Assembly: GCA_964617555.1 (NCBI GenBank)
Contig: CAZTYP010000033.1
Coordinates: forward strand, 1-64,000
Length of the DNA: 64,000 bases
Reading direction: 5' to 3'
Origin: 1-14-2-50-31-20 sp964617555
GTDB taxonomy: Bacteria; Bacteroidota; Ignavibacteria; Ignavibacteriales; Melioribacteraceae
Shown here: piece after piece, positions 35,797 to 44,127 of the stretch
How positions within the stretch are numbered: position 1 is the first letter of the stretch
Layout of the letters: the number at the start of each line of letters is the position of its first letter
The notes under the pieces: model-generated
Database searches by the model: none
The model's input: only the letters and a program-made list of their open reading frames with translations
Told to the model about the DNA's origin: nothing
Made by a program: the position numbers and the translations under genes

Positions 35797-36688
35797 AAAT
35801 TTCTTTTACGGATTTTAATTTATCTATTTTTTCCGCTCCTACGCCCGCTTCCAAGAGTCCGTTTACAATATCACCTTCAAAAATTCCCAAACGTTCTCTC
35901 TTTTTTCCCAACAGTTTTGTTAATTCTTCCAATGTTCCGTCTGTTTTTTCCAAAGCAATTACTCTTTCGGCAAAAGGATTTTTTATTGCCCGTATTAATC
36001 CTATTTTTTTTAGCAATAAAACGGTATCTCCGTTTTGCGCGGAAAGGATTGCTTTTTTATAATTTTCGTGTGCCGAAGACTCTTTACTTACGGCAAAAAG
36101 AGTTCCTATTTGTACCCCTTCGGCACCAAGCAAAAAAACTTTTTCAACATCTTTTTTATTTACAATTCCTCCTGCGGCAATAACCGGTATATTTAAATTT
36201 ACCGATAGCTCTTTAACCAATTCCGTTACGGGAATTTCGTCCGCTCCGTTATGCCCGCCGGCTTCCACACCTTCACCAACAACCGCATCACATCCAACGG
36301 ATTCCGCTTTTAATCCTTGTTTTAAATTGGAAACAACATGCACCACCGTAATATTATTTTTTTTAAGTTTACCTATAAATTTACCGGGGTTTCCTGCAGA
36401 AGTAAAAACAATTTTAATTTTTTCATCAATAATCGTATTAATGATATTTTCCGCATCCTCTCTTAATAAAGGGACATTTACCCCGAAAGGATTTGTTGTT
36501 GCCGTTTTACATTTGCGAATATGCTTTTTAAGCATTTCCGGTTTCATAGAACCGGCTCCTATTAAGCCCAATCCCCCGCAATTAGAAACAGCTGAAACCA
36601 GTCTCCATCCCGAAACCCAAACCATTCCTCCTTGAATAACGGGATAATTAATATTAAACAACTTTGTAATTTTATTTTCATTTTTCAT
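35780..36688 (-). CDS. FMN-dependent nitronate monooxygenase / enoyl-ACP reductase II family
   Basis: This is a TIM-barrel flavoprotein of 302 residues. The start NYPVIQGGMVWVSGWRL and SNCGGLGLIGAGSM bind FMN. GEGVEAGGHNG carries the His that is catalytic in nitronate monooxygenases. PVIAAGGIVNKKDVEKVFLL and GAEGVQIGTLF complete the phosphate site. Both nitronate monooxygenase and FabK share these motifs; the short length and overall pattern lean to a FabK-like enoyl-ACP reductase, but a call cannot be made safely. It converges on and overlaps the THUMP methyltransferase gene by 17 bases, so antisense transcription there is likely. Confidence 0.85.
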   Translation of the reverse strand: MKNENKITKLFNINYPVIQGGMVWVSGWRLVSAVSNCGGLGLIGAGSMKPEMLKKHIRKCKTATTNPFGVNVPLLREDAENIINTIIDEKIKIVFTSAGNPGKFIGKLKKNNITVVHVVSNLKQGLKAESVGCDAVVGEGVEAGGHNGADEIPVTELVKELSVNLNIPVIAAGGIVNKKDVEKVFLLGAEGVQIGTLFAVSKESSAHENYKKAILSAQNGDTVLLLKKIGLIRAIKNPFAERVIALEKTDGTLEELTKLLGKKRERLGIFEGDIVNGLLEAGVGAEKIDKLKSVKEIFNELV

Positions 36689-36747
36689 AAGATATTTAAA
36701 GTAATAATTCTAATTATAAAATTTATTAAACAAAATCTTTACCTTTT

Positions 36748-37578
36748 TTACCGCACAATTTTAATCCTTTTTTTTGTAGCCGTATATGCAACAAAGACCC
36801 CAAGAGCATCATTGTTCCAGTTGGTAACAGGATTAGCGGGGGCAACCGAGCCTGTTGTCGGTCTACCTGAAGATGCCGAGGCGTTTACACTTGTTGCTGT
36901 TTTATAAAAATAATATGCCGCCTCATCTATAGACATCAACTCTACCGTTATGATATCACCAAGTTTTATTTTGCTTATTTCCGTATCAACTAAAATTTTA
37001 AAATCTATATAGTTTCCGTCCATTAATTTGTCTCTGTAAAGAGTAAAACCCGTTAATGGAAAACCGTTTCTGTAGAGTTTGAATCTGCAATAATTTTTAA
37101 CTCCGGGTTCATCTTGAAAATATGCATGAATAAAATAATTACCCAACCCTTCTTCGTGCGGCTTACTTGGTGCTTTTTCAAGAGAAAGAGAATCGAGTAT
37201 AACATAATTAGGCATTTGGGATATTGCTTTATATTCTGTTTTCTCGGCAACTATTTTCATAAAATACTTATGTCCCGGCTTATCTATGTTTGTATTATTA
37301 CATATATATATTCCGGGAGAAGTTTCATGAAAAGAATATTTGTTTCCTATATCATCATTAACGGAAACTATTGCATTTCGTATCGGAGTATAATTACCGG
37401 GCTTATAAAAATCCGTTGTATTTGTAATCTTTACAATTCCTTCTTGCGAAATTTGTGCATCAATAACTATTTTTGGTGCCGACGAATTAAGGTCTACATC
37501 AATAACATCTTCACAGCTGTTCAATAAAAACAGAAGAAATAAAACAACAAAAATTTTAGTAAAAATATCAATATTCAT
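36748..37578 (-). CDS. DUF4249 lipoprotein partner of TonB receptor
   Basis: This is a 276-residue outer-membrane or surface lipoprotein: Cys22 ends the signal (LLNSCED). CEDVIDVDLNSSAPKIVIDA is the typical DUF4249 opening, followed by beta-rich Ig-like sequence (AIVSVNDDIGNKYSFHE, GHKYFMKIVAEKTEYKA). The C-terminal half has Tyr/Phe-rich strands, ASASSGRPTTGSVAPANP and a GVFVAYTATKKRI end. DUF4249 proteins are almost always encoded directly after a TonB-dependent receptor with an N-terminal CarboxypepD_reg-like domain, as here with 8 bases between. By analogy with SusD-type partners it may help capture the ligand, which is unknown. Confidence 0.88.
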   Translation of the reverse strand: MNIDIFTKIFVVLFLLFLLNSCEDVIDVDLNSSAPKIVIDAQISQEGIVKITNTTDFYKPGNYTPIRNAIVSVNDDIGNKYSFHETSPGIYICNNTNIDKPGHKYFMKIVAEKTEYKAISQMPNYVILDSLSLEKAPSKPHEEGLGNYFIHAYFQDEPGVKNYCRFKLYRNGFPLTGFTLYRDKLMDGNYIDFKILVDTEISKIKLGDIITVELMSIDEAAYYFYKTATSVNASASSGRPTTGSVAPANPVTNWNNDALGVFVAYTATKKRIKIVR

Positions 37579-37586
37579 TATATCAC

Positions 37587-39899
37587 CTAAAAACTAAAAT
37601 TAAATGTTACCGACGGAACAACTCCGAACAGGGCTAATCGAACAGCTTCTGTATTTTTTGGATTTGTTCGGTTTTCTTTAAATTTAATTGTGTAAGCATT
37701 TTTCCGATTATATGCATTATAAAGGGAAAAAGTTAAACTCATTTCGGTATTTTCGTTTTTTTTCAAAATCATTGTAACACCAAGATCCAAACGATGATAA
37801 TCAGGCATTCTGTGTCCGTTCCTTTCCGTATAAAGATTTAATGTGTTTCCGTCAACAATATATTTTCCGCTTGGAAACGTAACAGCATCACCGGTATAAT
37901 AAATCCAATTTGCCGAAAAAGTCCACCACTTATTTAATTTGTAAATTGCCGTCAATGATAAGTCGTGTCTTCTGTCCTGCCTTGCGGGAAAGGGTTTTCC
38001 GTTATTAATTTCCGGAAATTCTCTTTCGGTTTTAGAGAGTGTATAGCTTAGCCATCCGGTAAGCTTTCCAAATTTCTTTTTTAAATAAAATTCAAGGCCG
38101 AACGCTTTTCCTTTACCAAAAACGAGTTGCGATTCAATATATTCGTTAAAAAGCAAATCCGCTCCGTTTTCATATTCAACTTGGTTGTATAATTTTTTAT
38201 AATACGTTTCAACGGAAAACTCATATTGATTATCAAAAAAATTTTTAAAATATCCAATGCTAATTTGGTCAGCCATTTCCGGAACCACAATATCCGTGGT
38301 TGGCAGCCATACATCCATTGGCGTAGAGGTTGTTGATGTTGACAGCAAATGAATGTATTGATAATTCCGAGAATATCCTCCCTTAAAAGAACTTGTTTTA
38401 TCAAGCAAAAAAGTAACGGATAAACGTGGTTCAAGACCACTATACTCGGTTATTATTTCATTTTTATCATACTTTTTTGAACCAATCGGTTTATTGTTTT
38501 TAGTATATGTATAAACCGTTCCCGGCCCTATATTTAAGTATGCGGAATATCTAAATCCGTAATTTATTTTTATTCTATATGTTAAATTCAACTCATGCAA
38601 ACAATATGCCGCAAGCTCAATACCGTATTTATTTTCCGCTTTATAAGAATTTACAATTGAACCGGAACTTTCTACCCTGCCCGGAAGAAACGTGTGATAA
38701 TATCCTATAAAACCGAAACTAAATCTATTTTTCGAATCATAAAAATATTGGAAATCAGTTTTGAGGTTTATATCTTTTATACCCGATTTGATATCAAAAT
38801 TATACTCCTTATCAAGAATGGAAACAGTATAATCATAATCGCTAAATATCAACGAGGTATTTAAAAAAAGTTTTTCGCTAAAAAGATGATTCCATCTTAA
38901 AGTTCCGGCAATATTACCCCAATCAAATCCGAATTCGTTTTTTAGTCCGAGAACATCTCTTCCCAAATAACCGGAAAAATATATTTTGTTGTTATTGTTC
39001 ACCGAATAATTTGCTTTAATATTAAAATCGTAAAAATATATTTTGGAATCTTTTATAGTGGGGTCATTAGCAAGGGGGAGAAAAATATCGGCATATGTTC
39101 TTCTGCCGGTAATTAAAAACGAACCTTTGTTTTTAACAATTGGTCCTTCAACCGAAAGCCGCGAAGAGATTAATCCTATTCCGCCTTTTATATGAAACGA
39201 TTTATTGTTTCCTTCTTTCATTTTTATATCAAGCACGGACGAAATTCTACCTCCGTACTCTGCAGACATATTTCCTTTAATCATTTTCGCATTTTTTATT
39301 GCATCTGAATTAAATACTGAAAAAAAACCGAAAAGGTGGGACGGATTATAAACCGTTGCTTCATCAAGCAAAATAAGGTTTTGGTCAATGTTGCCGCCTC
39401 TAACAAAAAAGCCGCTGTTACCGTCTCCCGCTTGGCTAATTCCGGGCAAAAGCTGCATTGTTTTAATAATATCGGCTTCTCCGAGTATTACCGGCACAGG
39501 CTCTATTTCCTTGGGAATTATTTCAAGCGCACCTATTTCCGTTGATTTTACATTGTAATCTTCTCTTTTTTCTTTTACGATTACTTCATTTATTTTATAC
39601 GAATACGGTTTTAATTCCACATCAAGTTTAACGGATTTATTAAGATTTATTTTTGATGTATAATTTTCATAGCCGGTATAGCTGTATTTTATTGTGTATT
39701 TACCTTTAGGCAAGGTGATTGAATAAAATCCGTATTGGTTACTTATTGTTCCTGTTTCCGTTTCAAGAATATAGATATTTGCACTTATTAATCTTTCTCC
39801 TGTTTCGGAGTCGGAAATAAAACCGCTTATTGTTGATGTTTGCCCAAAGAGAATTACCGGTAATAAAAGGATGATAAATATAATTTTAATTTTATCCAT
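37587..39899 (-). CDS. TonB-dependent outer-membrane receptor with N-terminal regulatory domain
   Basis: This is a 770-residue active-transport receptor. Signal peptide (about 1-19), then a CarboxypepD_reg-like domain (about 21-105: ISGFISDSETGERLISANI, YGFYSITLPKGKYTIKYSY), a plug (about 120-240: GEADIIKTMQLLPGISQAG, FFVRGGNIDQNLILLDEATV, SAEYGGRISSVLDIKMKEG) and a 22-strand-type barrel ending in Phe (SVTFNFSF). The plug motifs are canonical. It is followed by its DUF4249 lipoprotein. Ligand is unknown; no siderophore, sugar or vitamin genes stand next to it. It is separate from the cobamide receptor at the window end. Confidence 0.93.
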   Translation of the reverse strand: MDKIKIIFIILLLPVILFGQTSTISGFISDSETGERLISANIYILETETGTISNQYGFYSITLPKGKYTIKYSYTGYENYTSKINLNKSVKLDVELKPYSYKINEVIVKEKREDYNVKSTEIGALEIIPKEIEPVPVILGEADIIKTMQLLPGISQAGDGNSGFFVRGGNIDQNLILLDEATVYNPSHLFGFFSVFNSDAIKNAKMIKGNMSAEYGGRISSVLDIKMKEGNNKSFHIKGGIGLISSRLSVEGPIVKNKGSFLITGRRTYADIFLPLANDPTIKDSKIYFYDFNIKANYSVNNNNKIYFSGYLGRDVLGLKNEFGFDWGNIAGTLRWNHLFSEKLFLNTSLIFSDYDYTVSILDKEYNFDIKSGIKDINLKTDFQYFYDSKNRFSFGFIGYYHTFLPGRVESSGSIVNSYKAENKYGIELAAYCLHELNLTYRIKINYGFRYSAYLNIGPGTVYTYTKNNKPIGSKKYDKNEIITEYSGLEPRLSVTFLLDKTSSFKGGYSRNYQYIHLLSTSTTSTPMDVWLPTTDIVVPEMADQISIGYFKNFFDNQYEFSVETYYKKLYNQVEYENGADLLFNEYIESQLVFGKGKAFGLEFYLKKKFGKLTGWLSYTLSKTEREFPEINNGKPFPARQDRRHDLSLTAIYKLNKWWTFSANWIYYTGDAVTFPSGKYIVDGNTLNLYTERNGHRMPDYHRLDLGVTMILKKNENTEMSLTFSLYNAYNRKNAYTIKFKENRTNPKNTEAVRLALFGVVPSVTFNFSF

Positions 39900-39943
39900 T
39901 ATTGCTGTTCACAGCTAAATTTATTTTATTTTTTAAAATAAAA

Positions 39944-39985
39944 AAAAGGTTATCCAAAATATTTGTTTTTTCCGGATAACCTTTT
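39944..39985 (-). terminator. Strong rho-independent terminator of the Spy-like gene
   Basis: AAAAGGTTATCC (39944-39955) and GGATAACCTTTT (39974-39985) form a 12-base perfect stem. On the minus strand the stem runs into TTTTTTTATTTT. It follows the lipoprotein gene that ends at 40005 and precedes the TonB receptor start. Confidence 0.88.
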
Positions 39986-40004
39986 AGTAAAAATTTTTTT
40001 ATTA

Positions 40005-40724
40005 TTAATTTGAATTGTGTTTAATTTCTCTAAAAAATATTTTCATTAATTCTTCTAATTTATTCATTTGTTCCGGCGTTAATATTTTTTCCAATTCTTT
40101 TTTTATTTCCGCTCGCATCTTTTTTATTAGTTCAAAAACCTCTTTTTTATCATATTTACCTTCTTTAACGGATTTTATTATTTTCATTCTTTTTTCAAAT
40201 AAGGCTTTTATTTGGGCTTGCTGCTCATTTGTTAAGTTTAATTCCAAAGTAATTTTTTCAATCCACTTATTAAATCTTTCTTCAAAAAATTCACCGTTTT
40301 TAATTTTAGTTATAAGCTCTTCATATTTAGCTTTTTGTTCGTCGGTTAATATGGAATTTAAAAACGCATGAAAATCTTCGCGTATTTTTTTTCTTAATTC
40401 TAATCTTTTTGTTTTATCTTTTATCCATTTTCTGCCGTTTTTACGAATATTTTCTTTTATTTCTTTTTTTTGTTTTTCAATGAAATTCTTTAACAATGCA
40501 ATTTGATTTTCAGTTAATTGAAGGTATTCGGTAAGTCTGCTAAAACGTGTTGTAATATCGGATGTAAGTTCGTTTACATCTTTGTTTAATGTTGCTTCGT
40601 CGGTAACGGGATTTGTAATTACATTTTCGTTCTTTTCGCTACACGAAATAAAAAGAACTACGGATAAAAGAAGTGATGTTGTTAGTATAAACAAACTTTG
40701 CAAATTAGGATTTTTCTTTTTCAT
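40005..40724 (-). CDS. Spy/CpxP-like lipoprotein with tandem LTxxQ motifs
   Basis: The protein has 239 residues and a lipoprotein signal ending at Cys28 (LFISCS). The mature part is nearly all helical and strongly charged (Lys/Glu rich). It contains four LTxxQ-type motifs: LTENQIALL, LTDEQKAKYEEL, LTNEQQAQIKAL and LTPEQMNKLEEL, spaced as two Spy/CpxP-like repeats. Spy and CpxP are periplasmic chaperones and stress sensors with two such motifs per subunit. Four in one chain suggests a fused dimer. In this lineage membrane anchoring through a lipid is an addition. It could alternatively bind metal, as some relatives (CnrX, ZraP) do. Monocistronic with its own strong terminator. Confidence 0.75.
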   Translation of the reverse strand: MKKKNPNLQSLFILTTSLLLSVVLFISCSEKNENVITNPVTDEATLNKDVNELTSDITTRFSRLTEYLQLTENQIALLKNFIEKQKKEIKENIRKNGRKWIKDKTKRLELRKKIREDFHAFLNSILTDEQKAKYEELITKIKNGEFFEERFNKWIEKITLELNLTNEQQAQIKALFEKRMKIIKSVKEGKYDKKEVFELIKKMRAEIKKELEKILTPEQMNKLEELMKIFFREIKHNSN

Positions 40725-40810
40725 TTTTAATCCTCCTTATTATAAATAAACTTAATTACATAATTGTGTAATCGTGAATTAGACAAGTAAAGGCGGATAA
40801 AGGTTTAATT

Positions 40811-40844
40811 TTTGCGGCTGTATTAATTTTAATACCGCCGCAAA
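40811..40844 (-). terminator. Hairpin terminator of the DUF2723 gene
   Basis: TTTGCGGC and GTATTA... on one side pair with TAATAC and GCCGCAAA on the other (40811-40844): an 8-base GC-rich stem, one mismatch and an AT-rich upper stem. On the minus strand AAAAATTAAACC follows, so the T-run is weak. It lies 7 bases after the stop of the 40851-43739 gene. Confidence 0.65.
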
Positions 40845-40850
40845 TTAAGT

Positions 40851-43739
40851 TTAGTTTTTTGTAGAATCGCTTTCTATTTCTTGTGCTTTTGCAAGGGCTT
40901 TATATCTTTCAATTACTCCTTGCAAATTTTTATCGTTAGGCACTTGATTTGCCAAAATGGTAAAGAGGTCAACAATTTTATTATATTCTTTTTTGTTTTC
41001 GTAAATATCACGTAAAATTATATACGGATTGTATTGGCGTTGAAAATCTCGAGGATTTTCTTTTAATTTTTTAAGCATTATAGGTTCAAGCTCGGCAACC
41101 ATTTCGTTGTATTGTTTTATTGCTCCCGCCGAACGATAAAGATTTGAAACATCGTAAAGTAATTCATATCTCATATCAATAACTTTTCGCGGTAGTTTTT
41201 CTTCCATTTTGTCAAGTACCTTAATCGCTTCTTTATTTTGTTCGTTATCCAAATAATAAATTGCAAGACGTAAGAACGAGTTTCTATAGTTTTGTGCAAG
41301 TCGTTGATGATTATTATTAAAGAATATTGTAGAGTCGTTTAAACCTCTGAATTTAAATCCGGGCATATATGTTTTACTGAAATTTTTCGGTTCTTTGAAT
41401 AATTGTTCTTTCATTAATTTTTCGTTTATGTAATAAACATTTCTTTTCCCTTTTTTAGGAACAAGACGGAAAGCCATTCCTTCCATTTGAAGATAATCTT
41501 CAAGTCCGAGTCTGCTATCGTTTGCACATGTAACCGCATAATAAATAGGTCGTTCCCAATTAGCCGATTGGATAATATCCAACGCCACCAAATCTTGTAC
41601 ACGTACAACTTTTACATTTCCGAAAGAAACCGGATTTTTCATTAACCAGCTTATGCTTCCTTTATTGGTTATCGAAGTATCGGTAATTCCCCATTTGGCA
41701 AAAACCGATTGAGGAACAGGAATATGAACAACATGCGGTTCCCAGCGCATTGGTGATATTCTATCTATTTCCGTATCTGTTCTGGACATTGCAACTTTTT
41801 TGCTTCCGTATGGGGCGGTGTTTTTAAGTTGTTTAATATACCAAGGTGTATTAAGTAAACTTAAATTGGCAATACGTACATCGCGTCTTACACCTTCAAC
41901 GTTTTGCAAATACCAAAGCGGAAAAGTATCGTTATCACCGTTAGTAAATAAAACCGCATCCGGTGCAACTGATTGAAGCAAATTATATGCATAATCCCAA
42001 GGCACGTAATTTTTGGATCTATCGTGTGTAAAATAATTTGTTTGACGCATTGTTACCGGTACGGCAACTATCATTAAAAGCATAACAAATGAAAATACCG
42101 GTTTCATCGCTTTCGATTTTTTAAATTGATTTGCAATAAAATCCAATATTCCGCGTGCACCTATGGCAATCCAAATGGAATAGACAAAGAATGCCCCGAC
42201 GTAAAAATAATCTCTTTCCCTCGGTTGCGGTTGTTGTTGATTTTGATAGAATGCGGTAAGGTAGCCGAGAAAAATAAACATAACCATAAAAACCGATGCC
42301 ATTTTCCAATCGCGTTTAAAGTGATAAAAGATTCCAAACAATCCTATTAAAAAGGGAATTGCAAGCAGTTGTTTTAAATTTACTCCGGAATCTTGTACGG
42401 TTGAGTAACGGCCTATGTAATTCCAACCAAGATAGCGATTAAACATGTGATTCATTTGATAATTCCAAAAGAAATCCAAATCGCTGCTGTAATTTCTGTA
42501 AATGCCGCGTTGATGTGCTTCTTGCGAAAATCTTCGTTTAAATGTAGGAAAATCTCCGTATTGTTCACGGTTCATATAGTAATGAAATTCCGACATTGTT
42601 TTCGGATCGTTTAAGTTTATCGGTGTTTCCTGGTTAGCTCTAATCATTATCATTGTATAGGAAGAATAACCCAATAAAATAAATAATGCGGATTTTGCAA
42701 GAAGGTTTGTTGTTTGTTTGTCGTTTTTTTGCGACCAGTAAATTAAATACCCTACAACAGCAAAGGTGCCTATAAATACGGTTAAATTCATAACGGTATT
42801 ATTACCGCTTAATGTATAAATTAACTTTGGAAGATATTTCACAAATCCCGGATAAACCGAAACAAGAATAATTCCTCCGAAGATAATGGGAAGATAAAAA
42901 GAGTTCTTGCGGAAAATCTTTTTCCACATTGCTCCCATAAAAACAACCCAGAAAAGCCCTATTAATGTAATAAATCGCAAATCGAATGCTTTATACTCAG
43001 CCGATGTAGGTGGAGAAGCCGAGGTTTCGGAAGCCCAAATAATAACAGCAATAATTATTGTTCCGGCAGCTTGCATTAAAAACAAATATAATGTTTCTTT
43101 CAATGTTAAATCATCGGTTACATATTTACGGAAAGCAATAATCATTATAATAGGAACTATTGCCAATATAGACATGAGGTGCACACCTATTGAAACGCCG
43201 ATGAGATAAGCAATCATTATCAAATATTTTTCATTATCGGGTTCATCGGCTTTTTCGTTCCAAACTAAAATTAACCAGGTAACAAAGGCAATAAAAAATG
43301 TTGACATTGCATAAACTTCCGCCTCAACGGCATTAAACCAAAATGTATCTGCAAAAGCCAAAGATAAAGCACCAATAGCGGCGGAAACATAAGTACCTAC
43401 AGCTCCCAACAGTGAATTGTACTGACCTTTATTATAATGTTCAATAAGTTTAACCGCAGATAAATAAAGGAAAAGAACAACAAAAGCACTTGATAAAACA
43501 GAGATGGTATTAACCCTAAAAGCTATGTTTTCCGCAAAAGGAATCATAGAAAGAAATCTGCCGAGGATTAAGAAAAAAGGTGTTCCCGGGGGGTGGGGAA
43601 CCTGTAATCCGTAAGATGAAGCAATAAATTCACCGCAATCCCAAAATGAAACCGACGGCTGGGCAGTCATAAAATAAGTAACGGCTGCTATAATAAAAAC
43701 GATAAATGCTGTAATTCTGTGAATGTTTTTTTGATTCAT
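40851..43739 (-). CDS. DUF2723 integral membrane glycosyltransferase-like protein
   Basis: This is a 962-residue membrane protein. The start TAQPSVSFWDCGEFIASSYG (about 26-45) and VPHPPGTPFFLILGRF (about 47-62) are the DUF2723 hallmark, which resembles the first loop of GT-C glycosyltransferases, with acidic Asp and Glu in WDCGEF. Some twelve membrane helices run to about residue 580. An extracytoplasmic region with NGDNDTFPLWYLQ follows, and the last about 130 residues are helical repeats of TPR type. The eukaryotic relative TMEM260 is an O-mannosyltransferase, so a protein or lipid glycosylation role is plausible. Next to it upstream is a 72-residue gene on the same strand with 33 bases between. 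Confidence 0.88.
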   Translation of the reverse strand: MNQKNIHRITAFIVFIIAAVTYFMTAQPSVSFWDCGEFIASSYGLQVPHPPGTPFFLILGRFLSMIPFAENIAFRVNTISVLSSAFVVLFLYLSAVKLIEHYNKGQYNSLLGAVGTYVSAAIGALSLAFADTFWFNAVEAEVYAMSTFFIAFVTWLILVWNEKADEPDNEKYLIMIAYLIGVSIGVHLMSILAIVPIIMIIAFRKYVTDDLTLKETLYLFLMQAAGTIIIAVIIWASETSASPPTSAEYKAFDLRFITLIGLFWVVFMGAMWKKIFRKNSFYLPIIFGGIILVSVYPGFVKYLPKLIYTLSGNNTVMNLTVFIGTFAVVGYLIYWSQKNDKQTTNLLAKSALFILLGYSSYTMIMIRANQETPINLNDPKTMSEFHYYMNREQYGDFPTFKRRFSQEAHQRGIYRNYSSDLDFFWNYQMNHMFNRYLGWNYIGRYSTVQDSGVNLKQLLAIPFLIGLFGIFYHFKRDWKMASVFMVMFIFLGYLTAFYQNQQQPQPRERDYFYVGAFFVYSIWIAIGARGILDFIANQFKKSKAMKPVFSFVMLLMIVAVPVTMRQTNYFTHDRSKNYVPWDYAYNLLQSVAPDAVLFTNGDNDTFPLWYLQNVEGVRRDVRIANLSLLNTPWYIKQLKNTAPYGSKKVAMSRTDTEIDRISPMRWEPHVVHIPVPQSVFAKWGITDTSITNKGSISWLMKNPVSFGNVKVVRVQDLVALDIIQSANWERPIYYAVTCANDSRLGLEDYLQMEGMAFRLVPKKGKRNVYYINEKLMKEQLFKEPKNFSKTYMPGFKFRGLNDSTIFFNNNHQRLAQNYRNSFLRLAIYYLDNEQNKEAIKVLDKMEEKLPRKVIDMRYELLYDVSNLYRSAGAIKQYNEMVAELEPIMLKKLKENPRDFQRQYNPYIILRDIYENKKEYNKIVDLFTILANQVPNDKNLQGVIERYKALAKAQEIESDSTKN

Positions 43740-43772
43740 TCTTTCCTCGTTAACTCAAATTAAAAATTTTAT

Positions 43773-43991
43773 TTATTTTTTAAAAAGTTCATCCAAACTT
43801 TTTTTCTTTCTGTTTACATAGTATTTATCATAAAGTTCCTTAAGCTTTGCAAAAGATATTGAATCTAAATCTTCATCATCTTTCTGCCGCTTAACTGTCA
43901 TTTTAAAAAACTCTTGTTCTTTAGGTGTCATTTTTCGTTCGTATCTTTGTAAAGATTCTATATATTTTTTTTGTTCTATATAGCTATGCAT
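43773..43991 (-). CDS. Small hypothetical protein, 72 residues, charged and helical
   Basis: No family was recognised. The sequence is soluble and highly charged (MTPKEQEFFKMTVKRQKDDE, SFAKLKELYDKYYVNRKKK), predicted to be two or three helices, without signal peptide or cysteines. The frame fills the space between DUF2723 and mfd, with no better ORF on either strand, and it shares strand and close spacing (33 bases) with DUF2723. Both facts support a real gene, possibly co-transcribed with DUF2723. Confidence 0.6.
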   Translation of the reverse strand: MHSYIEQKKYIESLQRYERKMTPKEQEFFKMTVKRQKDDEDLDSISFAKLKELYDKYYVNRKKKSLDELFKK

Positions 43992-44127
43992 AGTATTTAT
44001 TTAATTGATTAATCAAACTTTAAATATACAAAATGTTTTATTACAATTCCGTTAGGTTAAGGTTTGAAGAAAATATACCGTATTATAATAGCAAAGTTAT
44101 TATTGGGACTAAGACGTGTTTTTTTTA

